Source of the DNA: an uncultured Pelagibacteraceae bacterium
Lineage (GTDB): Bacteria; Pseudomonadota; Alphaproteobacteria; Pelagibacterales; Pelagibacteraceae
Assembly: GCA_902634305.1 (NCBI GenBank)
Contig: CACPJJ010000004.1
Coordinates: forward strand, 16,001-80,000
Direction: 5' to 3'
Length of the DNA: 64,000 nucleotides
The notes beneath the pieces are model-generated. The model worked only from the letters and a program-made list of their open reading frames with translations. It had not been told where the DNA came from and searched no databases. Position 1 is the stretch's first letter. Every line of letters begins with the position of its first letter. Position numbers and translations under genes: made by a program. This document shows positions 9,670 to 17,890 of the stretch, in pieces.

Positions 9670-9951
9670 ATGAAAATATACAAAAAAATAATAATAGACA
9701 AAAACAACAAAATAATATTTGAGAATAGTTTTGAATATAATGGGCCGTTGAGCCGATGCGGAATACATTACGATTACAAATCGACCCGCGGGGCGAAGGC
9801 AATGCAAAAAAAAATTAAAAGAGAGAAGAAATTAGCTGAAAGACGTGAAAAAAAACAAGTTAAATCAGGCATTGAAAAACAGGAAGAAAAAACTATCAGC
9901 TTGGACCATGTGATCACACTTGATGATTTGACTCGACCAGATAAAAAATAA
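9670..9951 (+). CDS. Small charged protein of unknown function
   Basis: 93 aa from the ATG at 9670; the frame opens further upstream at a TTG (9598), but that stretch looks like untranslated leader. After an N-terminal beta-like stretch it has CGIHYDYKSTRGAKAMQ, then a long Lys/Arg/Glu helix, then a short acidic tail ending LTRPDKK. No family is recognised. The middle (about bases 9740-9800) is richer in G+C than its surroundings, which suggests real selection on the protein. Its stop overlaps the next small ORF by one base (TAATG). The 139 bases before it (9531-9669) are AT-rich with no clear element. Confidence 0.6.
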   Translation: MKIYKKIIIDKNNKIIFENSFEYNGPLSRCGIHYDYKSTRGAKAMQKKIKREKKLAERREKKQVKSGIEKQEEKTISLDHVITLDDLTRPDKK

Positions 9952-10076
9952 TGAAAGTTTATAAAAAAAGAAGAGCTTCTGAGCTTGACTTAACGGGGGC
10001 GATGCGCAAAAATTTAATAAAAAGAAAACATTTTCAAAAAAAATATAAAAATAAAAAAAATGATTCTAAACGATAA
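9951..10076 (+). CDS. Small basic ORF (41 aa), possible gene
   Basis: Too short for most callers. ATG at 9951 shares a base with the preceding stop, and the product begins MKVYKKRRASELDLTGAMRK and continues with a Lys/Arg tail. It ends at TAA 10074-10076, overlapping the start of dcd (10060) in another frame. Support comes from the tight TAATG coupling and the non-random ASELDLTGAMRK segment encoded by G+C-richer codons. It could instead be the leader of dcd. No function can be given. Confidence 0.45.
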   Translation: MKVYKKRRASELDLTGAMRKNLIKRKHFQKKYKNKKNDSKR

Positions 10077-10623
10077 ACAAATAAAAAAATTAGCAGAGGA
10101 AGGCATGATTACACCTTTTGTAGATAAATCTGTATCTAATGGTATTAGTATGGGGCTACAATCGTACGGTTATGATATTTGTGTAGGATCAGAGTTTAAA
10201 ATTTTTACAAATATAAAAGGTAATGTGGTTGCAGATCCAAAAAACTTTTCGGAAGATAATTTTGTAACTGTAAAAAATGAGGAATCAATACTGATTCCTC
10301 CCAACTCGTTTGTTTTATGTCACTCGCTTGAATCTTTTCGCATGCCCAGAGACGTTACAGGTCTAGTAACGCTTAAATCTTCTTACTGCAGAGTAGGTTT
10401 GGGTCATCCTCCATCAGTGCTAGAAGCAGGATGGTGTGGTGTACTCGTTTTGGAGCTCGTTAATCATTCTAGTAATCCAGTAAAAGTTTACTCAAATACT
10501 GGAATAAGCCAGATACTTTTCTTTAGAGGTGAAGAAGCAGCAGTGTCATATGCAGATAAAAAAGGTAAATACCAAAATCAAGGCGAGGGCCAAGAAAAAA
10601 TAACATTTGCTAAAGCAAAGTAG
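10060..10623 (+). CDS. dcd: dCTP deaminase
   Basis: 187 aa, normal length. Deaminates dCTP to dUTP for thymidylate synthesis. The family motifs are present: LKSSYCRVGL (serine/arginine that bind the triphosphate), EAGWCGVLVLELVN with the catalytic glutamate, and ISQILFFRGE. Trimeric, all-beta enzyme, cytosolic. It is followed after 6 bases by murA, so it heads the murA-DUF2948-hisD-infA run. The start overlaps the small basic ORF upstream. Confidence 0.96.
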   Translation: MILNDKQIKKLAEEGMITPFVDKSVSNGISMGLQSYGYDICVGSEFKIFTNIKGNVVADPKNFSEDNFVTVKNEESILIPPNSFVLCHSLESFRMPRDVTGLVTLKSSYCRVGLGHPPSVLEAGWCGVLVLELVNHSSNPVKVYSNTGISQILFFRGEEAAVSYADKKGKYQNQGEGQEKITFAKAK

Positions 10624-10629
10624 AATTAA

Positions 10630-11904
10630 ATGAAGCAATATTTAATAAAAGGCCCCAATAAAGGAGTCCGCGGAACAATTGAGTGTGATGGGAGCAAGAA
10701 TAGCTGCTTACCTTTGTTAGCATCATCAATTTTGTTTGAAGATAGTATTGTATTAACCAATGTTCCTTTAGTTAAAGATGTATTAACTATGTGCAATCTT
10801 CTTGAAGAGCTAGGAGCAAAAGTTGAAATTTCAGAAAAAAATAAAACAATTAAAATTACTAATAAAAAAAAACATAAATTAGTAGTCCCATACAAATTAA
10901 TATCTACAATGAGAGCTGGTGCACTTCTTATGGGTGCTTTATTAGGAAAATACCCAAAAAATAAAATTTTTTGTGCTGCAAGTGGCGGATGTAGTTTAGG
11001 AGCTCGGCCCACAAATTTTCATATTGCTGGTTTTAAAAGTCTGGGTGCAAAATATAATTTAAAAAATGGTTATACAATTTTATCAGCCAAAAATGGATTA
11101 ATTGGAAATACTTATAAATTTCCTAAAGTTAGTGTAACAGGAACTTGTAATCTTATAATGGCATCTGTGTTTGCAAAAAAAACTACTACGATTCTTAATG
11201 CAAGTAGAGAACCTGAAGTTCTAGACTTAATATCTTTTCTAAACAATAGTTCAAATTCAAAATTCATAAAATTCACTGGCAAAAGGACTCTTCAGATAAG
11301 AGGAATAAAAAAATTAATTAGAGGTTCTCATAAAGTTATTGGAGATCGAATAGCTGCTTTTAGTTATTTATGTGTTGGAGTAATTACACGTGGGAAAATA
11401 AAAGTTAACAATATAAACCCTAAGCATTTACCTAAAGAATTGGAGGTTTTAAAAAGAATGGGATGTGAAATAAAAACCAGCAATTCTTCAATAACTGTTA
11501 ATGCAAAAAAAAAACTAAAACCAGTTAGTTTTAAAACTAATCCCTGGCCTGAATTTGCGACTGACAATCAACCAATTTTAATGGCAGTACTAACAACTGT
11601 TGATGGTAAAAGTAAAATCGAAGAAAATGTATTTTCTCAAAGATTTCAAGCTGCACCAGAACTTAATCGTTTGGGGGCTTCTATAAGTATAAAAAGAAAT
11701 ACAGCTATAATAGTTGGTCAAAAAAAACTTTATGGAGCACAATGTATTAGTTCAGACTTAAGAAGTTCTTTTGCTATTATACTTGGATCCATAGCAGCCA
11801 TAGGCAGCTCTAAGGTCCAAAGGGTCTACCATAATTTTAGGGGTTACTATCAATTGCCAAAAAAACTTAAAAAATTGGGAATAAATATTAAAGTAATAAA
11901 TTAA
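10630..11904 (+). CDS. murA: UDP-N-acetylglucosamine 1-carboxyvinyltransferase
   Basis: 424 aa, standard length. Catalyses the first committed step of peptidoglycan synthesis, adding enolpyruvate from PEP to UDP-GlcNAc. The N-terminal GSKNSCLPLLAS loop is typical, and the active-site loop SGGCSLGARPTNFH carries the catalytic cysteine (C121), the residue alkylated by fosfomycin in the E. coli enzyme (C115). The inside-out alpha/beta barrel repeats are evident by length. It sits 6 bp after dcd and 3 bp before the DUF2948 gene. Confidence 0.97.
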   Translation: MKQYLIKGPNKGVRGTIECDGSKNSCLPLLASSILFEDSIVLTNVPLVKDVLTMCNLLEELGAKVEISEKNKTIKITNKKKHKLVVPYKLISTMRAGALLMGALLGKYPKNKIFCAASGGCSLGARPTNFHIAGFKSLGAKYNLKNGYTILSAKNGLIGNTYKFPKVSVTGTCNLIMASVFAKKTTTILNASREPEVLDLISFLNNSSNSKFIKFTGKRTLQIRGIKKLIRGSHKVIGDRIAAFSYLCVGVITRGKIKVNNINPKHLPKELEVLKRMGCEIKTSNSSITVNAKKKLKPVSFKTNPWPEFATDNQPILMAVLTTVDGKSKIEENVFSQRFQAAPELNRLGASISIKRNTAIIVGQKKLYGAQCISSDLRSSFAIILGSIAAIGSSKVQRVYHNFRGYYQLPKKLKKLGINIKVIN

Positions 11905-11907
11905 CAT

Positions 11908-12300
11908 ATGAATGAAAAAAAATATCTTGCAAGGATTATTGCAAGAGATGCTAATGGACTTCAAGTAATTTCTGCTTGTTGTTCAGACTCTAAAGTTAAA
12001 ATAGAAGATATTAAATTTTTAAAAAAAAATAAAATATTTTTATTACTAATTGAAAGAATAAAAAAAGAAAAAAATAGCGAAGAAACAACAAAGAGCATTG
12101 TAAAATTCGAATACATTGCTAGTGTAAAATCAAAAAATATTAATCAAAACAATAATAGTGATATTTTGGAATTATTGGGCCTTGACCTTTTCAGAGATAA
12201 AAAAAATTATAACATATCAATTTACTTTAAAAATAATGCGTTTATAACACTTTCATCCGAGATGCTAGAAGTAACCTTGGAAGACCAGAGCGAGCAATAA
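11908..12300 (+). CDS. DUF2948 family protein
   Basis: 130 aa. The opening (KKYLARIIARDANGLQVISACCSD), the LLIERI segment and the C-terminal ITLSSEMLEVTLEDQSEQ fit the uncharacterised alphaproteobacterial DUF2948 family, whose usual position is exactly between murA and hisD. Function is unknown. Spacing to neighbours is 3 bp on one side and 1 bp on the other, so it is clearly part of this operon. The call rests on both sequence and synteny. Confidence 0.8.
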   Translation: MNEKKYLARIIARDANGLQVISACCSDSKVKIEDIKFLKKNKIFLLLIERIKKEKNSEETTKSIVKFEYIASVKSKNINQNNNSDILELLGLDLFRDKKNYNISIYFKNNAFITLSSEMLEVTLEDQSEQ

Positions 12301-12301
12301 A

Positions 12302-13612
12302 ATGATTAAAATAATAAATTGTAATAGGAATAATTATAAAAAAAAACTTATTACTCTTTTAGAAAAAAGAAGAAGTGTCAAAGAAAACGTTTCTAAAATT
12401 GTAGCCAAAATATTAAAAGACATAAAAAAAAATGGAAATAAAGCTTTATTAAAATATGAAAGAAAATTTAGTAAAAATAGTAATGTTATATCTACAAAGA
12501 ATGAAATTAATAAAGCAATTAGAAAATTAGACCCCCAGGTTCGAAAATCCATTGATTTTGCATTTAATAAAATTTCGGATTTTCACAAGAAACAATTAAA
12601 TAATCAAAAAAACATTACATATATTGATAACTTAAAAAATAAGTTAGAATATAGAAACACTTCTATTCAAAATTTGGGAATATACTGCCCTCAAGGATTG
12701 CCTACCTCACTTTTAATGACAGCAACTTTAGCAAGACTAGCTAAAGTAAAAAATATAGTTTTGGCAACTCCTAAGGTTAATGGGAAACTTAATTCTGCAA
12801 TAATGTATGTAGCAAAAAAAACTGGAATAAAATCAATTTTAAATTGCGGTGGAGCACAAGCAATAGCCGCACTTACTTTTATTAAAAAAGTTCACAAAAT
12901 TGTTGGACCTTCTAATAAATGGGGTGCTGAAGCGAAAAGACAACTATCTGGAAAAACAATTGGAACGGAGACAGCATATGCTGGCGAAAGTGAGATTTGC
13001 GTAATTGCTGATAAAAAAACTTCAATTAATCAAATTCTTTGGTCATTACTAGGCCAATCTGAACATTCTTCAGGAGCACAATCAATTTTAATCACAAAAG
13101 ATGAAGATGTTATAAATAAAGTTAGGAAAGAAATTCCAAAAGCGCTTAAAAATCTTCCAAGAAAAAAAATAGCTACAAAATCTATAAGAAATAATTGCAT
13201 TATGATTAAAGCAAAGAATGATAAAAATATAATTGAATTAGTTAATGACTTTATTCAACCAGAGCATCTAGAAATAAATTGTAAAAACCATAGAAAATAT
13301 TCTAAATTTATTGTTAACGCGGGGAGTATAATGTGTGGAGAGAATTCGGCAATGGTACTTACAGATATGGGTGTGGTAGGGACAAACCACATACTCCCTA
13401 CGCATTCGAGCGTTAGATATAGTTCTGGATTAAATATTAATGAATTTAAGAAATCAATTTCTGTTGTAACTCTTAGCAAAAAAGGTCTAGAAAAAATTGC
13501 AAATCACGCTATAACACTGACTGAAGAGGAGGGTCTTAGGGCCCATACTCAAAGTGTGCTATCAAGAATAAGGAGAAAACAATTTGGCAAAAGAAGAGAT
13601 TTTAACTTTTGA
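12302..13612 (+). CDS. hisD: Histidinol dehydrogenase
   Basis: 436 aa. Performs the two final oxidations of histidine synthesis (histidinol to histidine), zinc- and NAD-dependent. Recognisable segments: [48 protein letters not shown] with zinc/substrate ligands, FIQPEHLEI, and [19 protein letters not shown]. The C-terminus ([13 protein letters not shown]) overlaps the start of infA by 29 bp in a different frame, and the infA ribosome-binding site lies within hisD. Other histidine genes nearby are hisZ and hisG. Confidence 0.97.
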   Translation: MIKIINCNRNNYKKKLITLLEKRRSVKENVSKIVAKILKDIKKNGNKALLKYERKFSKNSNVISTKNEINKAIRKLDPQVRKSIDFAFNKISDFHKKQLNNQKNITYIDNLKNKLEYRNTSIQNLGIYCPQGLPTSLLMTATLARLAKVKNIVLATPKVNGKLNSAIMYVAKKTGIKSILNCGGAQAIAALTFIKKVHKIVGPSNKWGAEAKRQLSGKTIGTETAYAGESEICVIADKKTSINQILWSLLGQSEHSSGAQSILITKDEDVINKVRKEIPKALKNLPRKKIATKSIRNNCIMIKAKNDKNIIELVNDFIQPEHLEINCKNHRKYSKFIVNAGSIMCGENSAMVLTDMGVVGTNHILPTHSSVRYSSGLNINEFKKSISVVTLSKKGLEKIANHAITLTEEEGLRAHTQSVLSRIRRKQFGKRRDFNF

Positions 13613-13799
13613 TGGAGTTGTGCAAGAATTATTGCCCAACGCGTCGAGCCGAGTTTTGTTAGATAATGGACATACGGTTGTTTGTACGGTTTCGGGGAAA
13701 ATGAGGAAGATGAGGATTCGCGTACTTTCACAAGACCGAGTACGAGTCGAAGTTTCTCCGTACGACTTGAAGCGCGGAAGGATATCATTTAGATATTAA
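13584..13799 (+). CDS. infA: Translation initiation factor IF-1
   Basis: 71 aa, the normal IF-1 length, an OB-fold protein that binds the 30S A-site during initiation. The sequence is canonical ([20 protein letters not shown], then [21 protein letters not shown]). The start codon is TTG at 13584, chosen because it gives the exact IF-1 N-terminus and has an AAGGAG Shine-Dalgarno at about 13570-13575. Both lie inside hisD, a 29-bp overlap. The gene is distinctly less AT-rich than its neighbours. tRNA-Phe follows 4 bases later. Confidence 0.97.
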   Translation: MAKEEILTFDGVVQELLPNASSRVLLDNGHTVVCTVSGKMRKMRIRVLSQDRVRVEVSPYDLKRGRISFRY

Positions 13800-13803
13800 A
13801 TAT

Positions 13804-13876
13804 GGGACCTTGGTATAGCTGGTGCGTACGTTTGACTGAAAATCAAAAAGATCATGTTCGATTCATGAAGGTCCCA
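13804..13876 (+). tRNA. tRNA-Phe (GAA)
   Basis: Hand fold: acceptor GGGACCT with AGGTCCC, a weak D-arm (GTAT/GTAC with GG in the loop), anticodon stem TTTGA/TCAAA around loop CTGAAAA (anticodon GAA), a 4-base variable loop AAGA, T-arm TCATG/CATGA around TTCGATT, discriminator A at 13876. No CCA is encoded; CG follows. The stems are AT-rich and the D-arm irregular, so it is less canonical than most tRNA-Phe genes, but the T-loop and anticodon arm are perfect. It directly follows infA and may share its transcript. Confidence 0.85.
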
Positions 13877-13890
13877 CGTCCACCAAGACG

Positions 13891-13927
13891 ACTGAAAATA
13901 ATTTAAATTAAGTATATTATTTTCAGT
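13891..13927 (+). terminator. Perfect 12-bp stem-loop after tRNA-Phe
   Basis: ACTGAAAATAAT (13891-13902) pairs perfectly with ATTATTTTCAGT (13916-13927) around a 13-base loop. It lies 15 bases past the tRNA end and could stop transcription of the dcd-infA-tRNA unit, although the following bases are only moderately T-rich (TATTTATATTTAAT). The left arm starts with the same CTGAAAAT as the tRNA anticodon loop, probably by chance. Confidence 0.45.
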
Positions 13928-14036
13928 TATTTATATTTAATCATAAAAATTTTAATCTTGGCAATATTTAAGTAAATAATTGATTATTTAATAGATTATA
14001 AAGCTTGCAATGAATTTTAAAATCCATTAACAAGAC

Positions 14037-14057
14037 ACAAGCTAAAATTTAGCTTGT
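14037..14057 (+). promoter_or_regulatory. Perfect palindrome in the leader of the cold-shock gene
   Basis: ACAAGCTAAA and TTTAGCTTGT flank a single central A, giving a 10-bp inverted repeat (as RNA, a stem of 8 or so). It is 113 bases upstream of the cold-shock gene start. Cold-shock mRNAs often have long structured leaders that act as temperature sensors, so an RNA role is plausible; a DNA operator is the alternative. The rest of the 293-base gap 13877-14169 shows no gene; a second AAGCTTG occurs near 14001. Confidence 0.4.
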
Positions 14058-14169
14058 AGAGAAAGAAAGGAAATAAAAAAAATTAAAATACTAGTCGTAT
14101 GATTTGTAAAAATATTTTTATCTCCAATTATTTTTCTAGAATAATAACTAACAAGAAAGAGTATAAGAC

Positions 14170-14388
14170 ATGAGTACACTAAAAGGAAAAGTTAAGTGGT
14201 TTAACGGTAAGAAAGGGTATGGGTTTATCGAGCGTGAGGACGGCGAGAAGGACTGTTTTGTTCACGCAAGTTCTGTTCGTGACGCCGGCCTAAGATTCTT
14301 AAATGAGGGAGACCAACTTGAATTTGAGATACAAGACGAGGCGGGCGGTAAAGGACCTTCTGCTGTTAATTTAAAGAAAATTTCATAA
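14170..14388 (+). CDS. Cold-shock domain protein (CspA family)
   Basis: 72 aa single cold-shock domain. The RNP1 motif reads KGYGFI (in GKKGYGFIERED) and RNP2 reads CFVHAS; both bind single-stranded RNA/DNA. The protein is an RNA chaperone expected in the cytosol. The coding region is markedly G+C-richer than the flanks. It is monocistronic, with a 293-base upstream gap containing inverted repeats and a 236-base downstream gap, consistent with regulation through its own leader. Confidence 0.95.
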   Translation: MSTLKGKVKWFNGKKGYGFIEREDGEKDCFVHASSVRDAGLRFLNEGDQLEFEIQDEAGGKGPSAVNLKKIS

Positions 14389-14410
14389 AATTTTTCATTA
14401 AATATTTGTT

Positions 14411-14451
14411 TAGGGATACGTACCACTTAACTATAAGTATATTTATCCCTA
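14411..14451 (+). terminator. Stem-loop downstream of the cold-shock gene
   Basis: TAGGGATA (14411-14418) pairs with TATCCCTA (14444-14451) around a 25-base loop, itself able to form CTTA/TAAG. No T-run follows, so intrinsic termination is uncertain. A second hairpin, ATGGTAGC (14549-14556) with GCTATCAT (14562-14569), 8 bp with one G-U pair and a 5-base loop, lies further on toward tRNA-His. Nothing else is visible in 14389-14624. Confidence 0.35.
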
Positions 14452-14624
14452 CTCAAACCTCTTGCATTTTAAAATTTAAGTGTTATTTACTTCACAATGA
14501 TTAAAAACGTTAAAATATCAATAAGTACAAAAAGACACCATATTGTCCATGGTAGCTTCTTGCTATCATATTAATCATATAAAAATTTAAATTTAATAAC
14601 AATTAGTATAAAAGGAAAAGTATT

Positions 14625-14701
14625 GCAGGAGCAGCTCGACAGGTGGCAGCAGCGGTTTGTGGAACCGAAGGTAGTGGGTTCAAGTCCCACCTCCTGCACC
14701 A
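14625..14701 (+). tRNA. tRNA-His (GTG), alphaproteobacterial type without G-1
   Basis: Hand fold: acceptor GCAGGAG with CTCCTGC, anticodon loop TTGTGGA (anticodon GTG), T-arm GTGGG/CCCAC around TTCAAGT, discriminator A73 (14698) and encoded CCA (14699-14701). The base before G1 is T, so the usual G-1:C73 histidine identity pair is absent. Loss of G-1 with A73 is established for many alphaproteobacteria, with a matching divergent HisRS. hisS starts 31 bases downstream, so synthetase and its tRNA are probably on one transcript. Confidence 0.93.
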
Positions 14702-14732
14702 GCTTGACGACACCATAAAGCATGGACAAATT

Positions 14733-16211
14733 ATGAAAAAAAACAAAAAACTTAAACCCAGTTTACCATCTGGGTTCAAAGATACTGATAATAAGGAATT
14801 AGTTTTAAGAGATTCATTAATTGAGATAATAAAAAGAAACTTTCAATTATATGGATTCGAACAAATTGATACTAGTAGCTTTGAATTCTTAGAGAATGTA
14901 GTTGATTACAACAATAATGAAAATAAAGAAGGATTTCCAATAAATGATATTTTTTATTTTCAAAGCGGAACTGATTCTTTAGTAAATAAAAATGAAATTT
15001 CAACCATTGCACTTAGGCCAGATTTAACAAAATCACTCGCAAGATATATTGCAAAAAATTATATTAATCTTTCTAAACCATTTAAAAGATTCCAAATAGG
15101 TACAGTTTGGCGTGATGAATTAAAGCCTAATACAAAGGGAAAATATAGAGAGTTTATTCAAATTGACTCAGACATTGTAGGTACAAAAAATATTAACGCT
15201 GATGCTGATATGGTAGTACTTTTAGCGGACACATTAGAGAAATGCCAACTAAATAAAGATGAATACATTGTAAAATTCAGCAACCGAAAGTTAGTGCTAG
15301 GTTTATTAAATAGTTTAGATATCAATAACGATGAAATAAGACTAAATGTAATTAGGACATGTGATAAATATTTAAGACTCGGAAAAGCAGGCATTATAGA
15401 TTTATTGGGCGCTGGAAGAAAAGATATTTCAGGGCAATTTGCAGCTGGCTGTAACTTAAAAGAAAATCAAACAAAAAAAATTTTAGAATTTTTAGAAAGT
15501 AAAAATTTTAGTGATTTAGAAAAAATTTGTAAAGATAGTTTATTTAAAGAAGGCATTAGAGAATTAAAAGATTTAATTAAATTAATAAATTTAAGTTCTT
15601 ATTCAGAACGAATAATTTTTACACCTTCATTAATGAGAGGAAATGAATATTACACTTCAACAATATTTGAGGCCAACTTATTGACTAAAACAAAAAAAGG
15701 AGAAACAATAGAATTAGAATACGCTATAGGAGGGGGAGGCAGATATGACCGACTTGTAGAAAAATACACAGAAGATTCATACCCCGGCGTTGGAGTCTCG
15801 ATAGGCTTAAGTAGGGTTTTGTTATATTTTTCTCAGCTTAAAAAAAAATTAAAAATTAAAAATAAATCACCAATTGTTATCTGTGTATTTGATAAAAATC
15901 TAATGCCTGACTATAAAAAAATGTTGGATATTTTACGATCAGAAAACATTAATTCAGAAATTTATTATGGAGATGGAAATATTAAATCTCAAATGAAATA
16001 TGCTGACTGGAGAAATTCACCAGCTTGTTTGCTATATGGAGAAAACGAAGCAAAAGCAAAAACAGTTACTATAAAAAACCTTATAGAAGGAAAAAAATCT
16101 TCAGAGGAAATTAAAACAAGGGAAGAATGGAAAAAAAAAGAATCTGTTCAAATTTCTGTTAAAATTGAAAATTTATTAGATGAAATCAAAAAACTTCTCA
16201 AAAATTATTAA
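14733..16211 (+). CDS. hisS: Histidyl-tRNA synthetase
   Basis: 492 aa from ATG 14733; the open frame extends back through the tRNA gene, which cannot be coding. Class II synthetase: motif 2 is in RFQIGTVWRDE, the histidine-specific segment reads RGNEYYTSTIFE (where most HisRS have a GLDYYN/T-like sequence), and motif 3 is in GVGVSIGLSRVLLYF. An anticodon-binding domain follows from about residue 400 (PIVICVFD to the C-terminus). The variant His motif fits the alphaproteobacterial HisRS that charges tRNA-His lacking G-1. The C-terminal coding end overlaps hisZ by 32 bp. Confidence 0.94.
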   Translation: MKKNKKLKPSLPSGFKDTDNKELVLRDSLIEIIKRNFQLYGFEQIDTSSFEFLENVVDYNNNENKEGFPINDIFYFQSGTDSLVNKNEISTIALRPDLTKSLARYIAKNYINLSKPFKRFQIGTVWRDELKPNTKGKYREFIQIDSDIVGTKNINADADMVVLLADTLEKCQLNKDEYIVKFSNRKLVLGLLNSLDINNDEIRLNVIRTCDKYLRLGKAGIIDLLGAGRKDISGQFAAGCNLKENQTKKILEFLESKNFSDLEKICKDSLFKEGIRELKDLIKLINLSSYSERIIFTPSLMRGNEYYTSTIFEANLLTKTKKGETIELEYAIGGGGRYDRLVEKYTEDSYPGVGVSIGLSRVLLYFSQLKKKLKIKNKSPIVICVFDKNLMPDYKKMLDILRSENINSEIYYGDGNIKSQMKYADWRNSPACLLYGENEAKAKTVTIKNLIEGKKSSEEIKTREEWKKKESVQISVKIENLLDEIKKLLKNY

Positions 16212-17196
16212 AGCATTAAATTCTAAAGGGTTTAAAAACATAGAATTAGATCCTGTAATAGAAACGAAATATATTCGTGGAGTAAATTTAAAAAAATATT
16301 TATTTACATTTAACGACGATAAGGGTGTCTCATTTTCATTACGTCCCGACCTTAGCTTGATGAGTCTAATCCAATTTTCTAAAACCAAAAAATATAATAA
16401 GCAGAAAATCACTTATAGTGGAGAGTCATACAGAAAAAATAAAAATATACGCTCACAAATTGGATGGGAGATTTATAACTCAAACAATCAAAAAGATGAT
16501 TATGAAGTAATTAAAAATAGTATTACTGTTTTTAAAAAAATTACAAAAAAAAAAGGATATTTAAAAATTGGAAACTTAGAATTATTTTCTTCAGTTTTAA
16601 ATCAGCTACATATACCAAGTAGATGGAAACAGAGATTAATGTTAAATATTTGGAATAAAAAATATTTTTATGAAATTTTAAGTAGATTGGAAACAAATAA
16701 AGATTATGACGAAGATGAAATTGAGGTAGATAAAAAATTATTTTATAAAATGAAAAAACTTGATCCAAATCAGATTATTGCAGGAAGAAGTATAAAAGAA
16801 ATCCTTGCCAGATTTGATTTAAAAATTAATAAAGATCCAAGAACACCAGAAGGAAAAAAAAGTGCTAAAATAATCAAAAGATTTTTAAAAATAAAATGTT
16901 CCATAGAAAAAGCCCCAAAGATATTGGCTAATTTTTTTAATGAAAATAAACTAAATATCAAAATTGCCGATAACTATTTTCCTATAAAAAAAAATAAAAT
17001 TAAAAATTTTAGTGTAGAATTTTGTGCCTCTGAAATACCTGATGTACAAATTTATAGTAGTTTAGTTTTTTCTATTAGTTTTAAATCAAAAAAAAAATTA
17101 ACCAAAATACTCAATGGTGGTCGTTTTGATAATCTAAGTTCTTCTTTAGGTTTAAGGCCGTGTAAAGCAGTAGGAGCAGCAATAACTTTGATATAA
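16180..17196 (+). CDS. hisZ: ATP phosphoribosyltransferase regulatory subunit
   Basis: 338 aa HisRS paralogue without synthetase activity. HisZ pairs with short-form HisG and confers histidine feedback regulation. Motif-2-like TYSGESYRKN and the C-terminal GGRFDNLSSSLGLRPCKAVG correspond to class II catalytic-core remnants, and no anticodon-binding domain is present. It overlaps hisS by 32 bp and hisG by 1 bp, the standard alphaproteobacterial hisS-hisZ-hisG order. Identification is good from length, partial motifs and the short HisG next door. Confidence 0.88.
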   Translation: MKSKNFSKIIKALNSKGFKNIELDPVIETKYIRGVNLKKYLFTFNDDKGVSFSLRPDLSLMSLIQFSKTKKYNKQKITYSGESYRKNKNIRSQIGWEIYNSNNQKDDYEVIKNSITVFKKITKKKGYLKIGNLELFSSVLNQLHIPSRWKQRLMLNIWNKKYFYEILSRLETNKDYDEDEIEVDKKLFYKMKKLDPNQIIAGRSIKEILARFDLKINKDPRTPEGKKSAKIIKRFLKIKCSIEKAPKILANFFNENKLNIKIADNYFPIKKNKIKNFSVEFCASEIPDVQIYSSLVFSISFKSKKKLTKILNGGRFDNLSSSLGLRPCKAVGAAITLI

Positions 17197-17888
17197 TGAA
17201 AAATGAATTTACAATAATTTTGCCGTCAAAAGGTCGTTTGCGTGAAAAATCTTTAAATATTTTTAAAAAAAAAAAATTGAAAATTTTATCTGCTAAAGGA
17301 GAGCGAGATCTTATAGGACATGTTAATTTAAAAAAATTTAAAATTGGAGCTCGAATACTATATTTGCATGCTAGGGAAGCAATAACAGAACTTGCAAATG
17401 GCACTGGGGATATTTGTGTATCAGGAATGGATTTATTAAAAGACTCAGATCCTAATATTCAAAAAAAAATAAAAGTTTATAAAAGTTTAAATTTCGGGCA
17501 TGCAGATTTATTTATTTGTTCCCCGATTCATTTTCTGGACTGCCAAACAATGCTTGATGTTTCAGAAATTGCTTCTGATTTTATTAAAAATAAAAAAAAA
17601 CCTTTAAAAATTGGCACAAAATATAAACGTTTAGTTGAGAAGTTTTTAATAGAAAAAAATGTTAAAAATGTAGAAATTGTGGAATCAAAAGGGGCAACAG
17701 AGGCTATGTGCCGACTTTCCCAAGTTCAATTAATTGGAGAAATTGTTAGTTCTGGAAAAACACTTTTTTCTAATGATCTTCGCCCGCTTAAAAAAGACGG
17801 TTTAATATTAAAATCATCAGCAGCCTGTATGGTTGCTAAAAAAAGTTTGAATAAAAAAGGTATAAAAAAAGTATTAAGTTTATTTTAG
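17196..17888 (+). CDS. hisG: ATP phosphoribosyltransferase catalytic subunit, short form
   Basis: 230 aa; short-form HisG proteins are about 200-230 aa and need HisZ. Catalyses the first step of histidine synthesis, from ATP and PRPP. The start ILPSKGRLREKSL, the middle TGDICVSGMDLLKDSD and the PRPP-loop segment VESKGATEAMCRLS are recognisable. It lacks the C-terminal ACT-like regulatory domain of the long form. It ends 2 bases before the stop of the convergent gene at 17891, so the accessory island begins immediately. Confidence 0.94.
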   Translation: MKNEFTIILPSKGRLREKSLNIFKKKKLKILSAKGERDLIGHVNLKKFKIGARILYLHAREAITELANGTGDICVSGMDLLKDSDPNIQKKIKVYKSLNFGHADLFICSPIHFLDCQTMLDVSEIASDFIKNKKKPLKIGTKYKRLVEKFLIEKNVKNVEIVESKGATEAMCRLSQVQLIGEIVSSGKTLFSNDLRPLKKDGLILKSSAACMVAKKSLNKKGIKKVLSLF

Positions 17889-17890
17889 TA

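Noticed and set aside
13804..13890. Permuted tmRNA piece after infA
   Set aside because: The sequence folds as a complete tRNA with anticodon GAA and matching acceptor ends; no tag-peptide frame is nearby.
14643..14732. Longer HisRS beginning inside the tRNA-His gene
   Set aside because: The extension is a translation of the tRNA itself; ATG 14733 gives a family-like N-terminus.
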